From: an uncultured Campylobacter sp.
GTDB lineage: Bacteria; Campylobacterota; Campylobacteria; Campylobacterales; Campylobacteraceae
Length of the DNA stretch: 16,550 bases
Direction: 5' to 3'
Assembly: GCF_938030785.1 (NCBI RefSeq)
Contig: NZ_CALHIK010000063.1
Coordinates: 1-16,550, forward strand
Below the pieces are notes generated by a model. That model was not told where the DNA came from and ran no database searches. It was given only the letters and a program-made list of their open reading frames with translations. Shown here piece after piece: positions 14,057 to 16,550 of this stretch. The stretch's first letter is position 1. Each line of letters begins with the position of its first letter. The position numbers and the translations under genes were made by a program.

Positions 14057-15056
14057 TAAAGCCCTAAATTTCAGCCTTTGGTGCGACTTTTTGGAGCGCG
14101 ATTTTATCGATAAAGATTTCGACGAGCTGATCAAAAAAGGGATAATTAACGGCGCAACTTCCAATCCTGCGATCTTTAAAAACGCAATTCTAAGCTCTCC
14201 CGCGTACGACTCGGCTAAAGAGGAATTTAGAAAAAAAGAGCCTAAAAAGCTGTATGAAATTTTAGCCACCGCGGACATCAGAAGCGCGGCGGAGAGCCTG
14301 CTTAAAAATTTCATTAACGGCGATGACGGCTTTGTAAGTATCGAGGTCGATCCATATTTCGCAGACGATGCCGAAGCGATGTATCGCGAGGGCAAACACC
14401 TATACGGCACGATCGGCATGCCAAACGTTATGATCAAAATCCCTGCTACGAAGGCGGGCTACGAAGCGATGCGCGATCTGCTAAAAAAGGGGATCAGCGT
14501 AAATGCGACCTTGGTTTTTTCACCCGAGCAGACCATAAAATGCATTGAAGCGATAAAAGAGGGAATTGCGGGCTTTCGTCGCTACTTCCCGAAGGCAAAT
14601 TTACCAAAAACCGTAATTAGCATCTTCGTTAGCCGCTTCGATAGGTTATTAGATGAAAAAATGGCTGCAGCAGGCCTTCCTACCGGTAAAATCGGCATAA
14701 TGAACGCCGCAAAGTGCTACAATATCATCGCTAAAGAAAATTTAAACTACGTAAAGCCGCTGTTTGCGAGCACTGGCGTAAAGGGAGACGATCTACCGAA
14801 GGATTACTACGTAAGCGAGCTAATGTTTCCTGGCTGCGTAAATACAGCGCCGCTTGAGACCATAGAGGCTTTTGTAGGCGGCGATCAAAAACCCAAAACG
14901 CCGCCTGGCGACGCGCAGATAGAGGAATTTTTCGAGCGCGTAGCGGATGCGAAGATCGATATGAAAAAGGTGTATAAAAAGCTGCTGGATGACGGGCTAG
15001 TAGCCTTTGAAGAGGCATTTAAAGAGATAATAAAAACACTTAAAAAGGAGAAATGA
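14049..15056 (+). CDS. tal: Transaldolase
   Basis: Transfers a dihydroxyacetone unit in the non-oxidative pentose phosphate pathway. The protein has 335 residues. Family motifs include GIINGATSNPAIFKNA at the start of the barrel, SIEVDPYFADD, the Schiff-base Lys in PNVMIKIPATKAG, SVNATLVFSPEQ, ISIFVSRFDRLLDE and LFASTGVKGDD. The length and SNPAIF motif suit the TalB-like class used by Campylobacter. Its ribosome site AAGGAG (14033-14038) lies inside serB, ten bases ahead of the ATG. The stop overlaps the pilT start (ATGATG). Confidence 0.96.
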   Translation: MYDKALNFSLWCDFLERDFIDKDFDELIKKGIINGATSNPAIFKNAILSSPAYDSAKEEFRKKEPKKLYEILATADIRSAAESLLKNFINGDDGFVSIEVDPYFADDAEAMYREGKHLYGTIGMPNVMIKIPATKAGYEAMRDLLKKGISVNATLVFSPEQTIKCIEAIKEGIAGFRRYFPKANLPKTVISIFVSRFDRLLDEKMAAAGLPTGKIGIMNAAKCYNIIAKENLNYVKPLFASTGVKGDDLPKDYYVSELMFPGCVNTAPLETIEAFVGGDQKPKTPPGDAQIEEFFERVADAKIDMKKVYKKLLDDGLVAFEEAFKEIIKTLKKEK

Positions 15057-16273
15057 TGGCGGTTTCGATAGATTACTCCAAGTATCAAGTAGACGCTTCC
15101 GAACTGGATTTCAAACAGCGAGATAAGCTAAATAAATATCTGGAATTTTTGATCCAAAACGGCGGCAGCGACCTTCATATCAAATCGGGTGCGGTTATTA
15201 GAGGGCGTATCCACGGCGAGCTAGTTAAATTTAGCAAGACGCCTTTTTTAAAAGAGGATGCGATGACTCTAGCCAAAGAGCTGCTCATTACGCGCTTTCC
15301 GGAGCTCATCGAGAGAAAGAGCGTGGATTTTACCTACAAGCTAAACGACGATTATCGCTTCCGTGTTAATATCTTCTTTCAAATCGACGGTATTAGCGCG
15401 GTTTTCAGAACGATCCCGGTTAAAATTCCTGAGATTGACGAGCTGGGTTTACCGCCATCGATCAAAGATATTTGCGACACGGCTATGCGTGGCGTCGTGC
15501 TACTTACGGGACCTACGGGAAGCGGAAAGACGACCACGATCGCAAGTATGATAAATCGCATAAATAGGCAAAGAACCAGCCACGTCGTTACGATCGAGGA
15601 CCCCGTCGAGTTCGTATTTAAGGACGATAAATGCATCATCAATCAGCGCGCTATAGGCGAGGACTGCAATAACTTCGCAGATTCGCTTCGCGCCGCGCTG
15701 AGAGAGGACCCAGACGTTATATTTGTGGGCGAGATGCGCGATTTGGAGACGATCGAGACGGCGCTTCATGCCGCAGAGACGGGTCACCTCGTGTTTTCGA
15801 CGGTGCACACCATCGACGCGAAAGAGACAGTCAACCGTATCATCGCGATGTTTGAGCAGGCCGAGCAAGAGCGCATCCGAATGACGCTAGCATCCGTCCT
15901 AGAGGCTGTCATCTCTCAGCGCCTTGCCCGTACTGTCGAAGGCAAGCGCGTAGCCGTCGTCGAAATTTTGCGCAAAAATACTCGTATTAAGGATATGATC
16001 CTCGACTCGCGCGACGATGAAATTCCGGATGCGATCGCCGACGGTCGCAATACCTACGGTATGCAGACCTTCGATCAGCACCTGCTCGATCTTTACAGAG
16101 ACGGTGTCATTACCCGCGAGGAGGCGTTGGATAAGGCCTCTAAGCGAAACGACCTCGATCTGCAGATCAAAAACGTAGACCTTGCCAAAAAAAGGGATTT
16201 GGCAGCAGAATCGGGAGAGAGCGCCGAAGAGATGCTCGCAGGCGAAGTCGTACAGCTAAAAGAGATTCGCTGA
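15053..16273 (+). CDS. pilT: PilT-type twitching/retraction ATPase
   Basis: Hexameric secretion ATPase of the PilT/PilU family, 406 residues from the first ATG (15053) or 405 from the second (15056). A GGAGA site precedes both. An N-terminal PAS-like region includes GGSDLHIKSG. Then come Walker A GPTGSGKTTT (153-162), the Asp box VVTIEDPVEF, Walker B VIFVGEMRDLETIETAL and the His box TGHLVFSTVH. GMQTFDQHLLDLY near the end is the usual PilT/PilU signature. A charged tail of about 45 residues extends past the normal PilT end. No pilin, PilB or PilC gene is in the window, so its machine is encoded elsewhere or absent. Confidence 0.92.
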   Translation: MMAVSIDYSKYQVDASELDFKQRDKLNKYLEFLIQNGGSDLHIKSGAVIRGRIHGELVKFSKTPFLKEDAMTLAKELLITRFPELIERKSVDFTYKLNDDYRFRVNIFFQIDGISAVFRTIPVKIPEIDELGLPPSIKDICDTAMRGVVLLTGPTGSGKTTTIASMINRINRQRTSHVVTIEDPVEFVFKDDKCIINQRAIGEDCNNFADSLRAALREDPDVIFVGEMRDLETIETALHAAETGHLVFSTVHTIDAKETVNRIIAMFEQAEQERIRMTLASVLEAVISQRLARTVEGKRVAVVEILRKNTRIKDMILDSRDDEIPDAIADGRNTYGMQTFDQHLLDLYRDGVITREEALDKASKRNDLDLQIKNVDLAKKRDLAAESGESAEEMLAGEVVQLKEIR

Positions 16274-16305
16274 GTTGCAAATTTTAAAATTCTAAATTTT
16301 GCAAC
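16274..16305 (+). terminator. Hairpin directly after pilT
   Basis: GTTGCAAA (16274-16281) pairs perfectly with TTTGCAAC (16298-16305), starting at the base after the pilT stop. TTAAAATTTT follows. It is AT-rich but well placed. Confidence 0.45.
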
Positions 16306-16319
16306 TTAAAATTTTAAAG

Positions 16320-16349
16320 AATTCTGCCTGCCGTTAGGCGGGCGGAATT
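16320..16349 (+). terminator. Strong hairpin, probable terminator of the plus-strand run
   Basis: AATTCTGCCTGCC, loop GTTA and GGCGGGCGGAATT form a 13-bp stem with two G-U wobbles that pair only in plus-strand RNA. TTTAATT follows. This indicates selection on a plus-strand transcript, most likely termination after pilT. Confidence 0.6.
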
Positions 16350-16485
16350 TAATTCGCCAGCTCGTGCATATGCAAGCATATCTTGATCTTGCAGGATTTA
16401 GCGTAAATTTAATCGGCTAAATTCCGTGCGATTTTACTTCTAAATTTCATCGCGGCGCTTAAATAGATTTAAAGCAATATTTGGC

Positions 16486-16491
16486 TATTAT
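16486..16491 (+). promoter_or_regulatory. Candidate -10 box of rplY
   Basis: TATTAT, 31 bases before the ATG at 16522, downstream of the hairpins that end the previous unit. The AT-rich gap has no other feature that I can support. Confidence 0.4.
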
Positions 16492-16521
16492 CACACTTCA
16501 TTTTTTCACAAAGGAAACCTA

Positions 16522-16550
16522 ATGTTAGAAGGTATCGTTAGAGATAGTAT
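16522..16550 (+). CDS. rplY: Ribosomal protein L25, N-terminal fragment
   Basis: Only the first nine codons are in the window, reading MLEGIVRDS, after a good AAGGAA ribosome site. This matches the start of Campylobacter L25 (Ctc family), which binds 5S rRNA in the large subunit. The call rests on a short N-terminus recalled from the family, so it is moderately sure. The gene runs off the right edge. Confidence 0.65.

Overview
The window looks like a Campylobacter (Campylobacterota) chromosome segment, most likely from the moderate-GC oral group (C. gracilis / showae / rectus / curvus-like). The reasons are the AAATTT-rich intergenic DNA, sigma70-type promoters with a TATAAT-like -10 and no -35, AAGGA ribosome sites, the LpxB N-terminus reading CLEPSANLH, and a right edge that starts a ribosomal L25 (rplY) reading frame of Campylobacter type. 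The genus follows from family resemblance; the species is a guess.

Layout. Nearly everything from 1 to about 9850 is on the minus strand and everything after is on the plus strand, with back-to-back promoters in the 69-bp gap at 9848-9916. Reading the minus strand from the divergence: a small unrecognised lipoprotein, surE and tcdA (likely one unit); a 510-bp non-coding gap; a nitroreductase and modD; modA and modB (molybdate-type uptake) with sodC just downstream; a DUF1104-like periplasmic protein with its own promoter and terminator; an OmpR-type response regulator and its sensor kinase; then about 800 bp with no secure gene. The plus strand carries lpxB, greA, argC, a metallophosphoesterase (LpxH candidate), serB, tal, a PilT-type ATPase and the start of rplY, packed with short gaps or overlaps.

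Two genes are broken by single-base frameshifts: the sensor kinase (one extra base near 1840) and the modA-type binding protein (one A missing from a run at 5331-5335). In both, the downstream frame continues the expected protein exactly. They may be real lesions or base errors in this sequence.

Functionally the window is mostly housekeeping: lipid A synthesis (lpxB, probable lpxH), arginine and serine synthesis (argC, serB), transcript elongation rescue (greA), pentose phosphate metabolism (tal), tRNA modification (tcdA), nucleotide/survival phosphatase (surE), periplasmic superoxide defence (sodC) and oxyanion uptake (modD, modA, modB with no adjacent modC). I found no CRISPR array, insertion sequence, prophage, rRNA or tRNA. 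No convincing new multi-gene system is visible. The points most worth a second look are the two frameshifts, the non-canonical ModA with no modC, the Met/His/Cys-rich DUF1104 protein beside a two-component pair, an LpxB with a low-complexity insert, and several structured or repetitive intergenic stretches.
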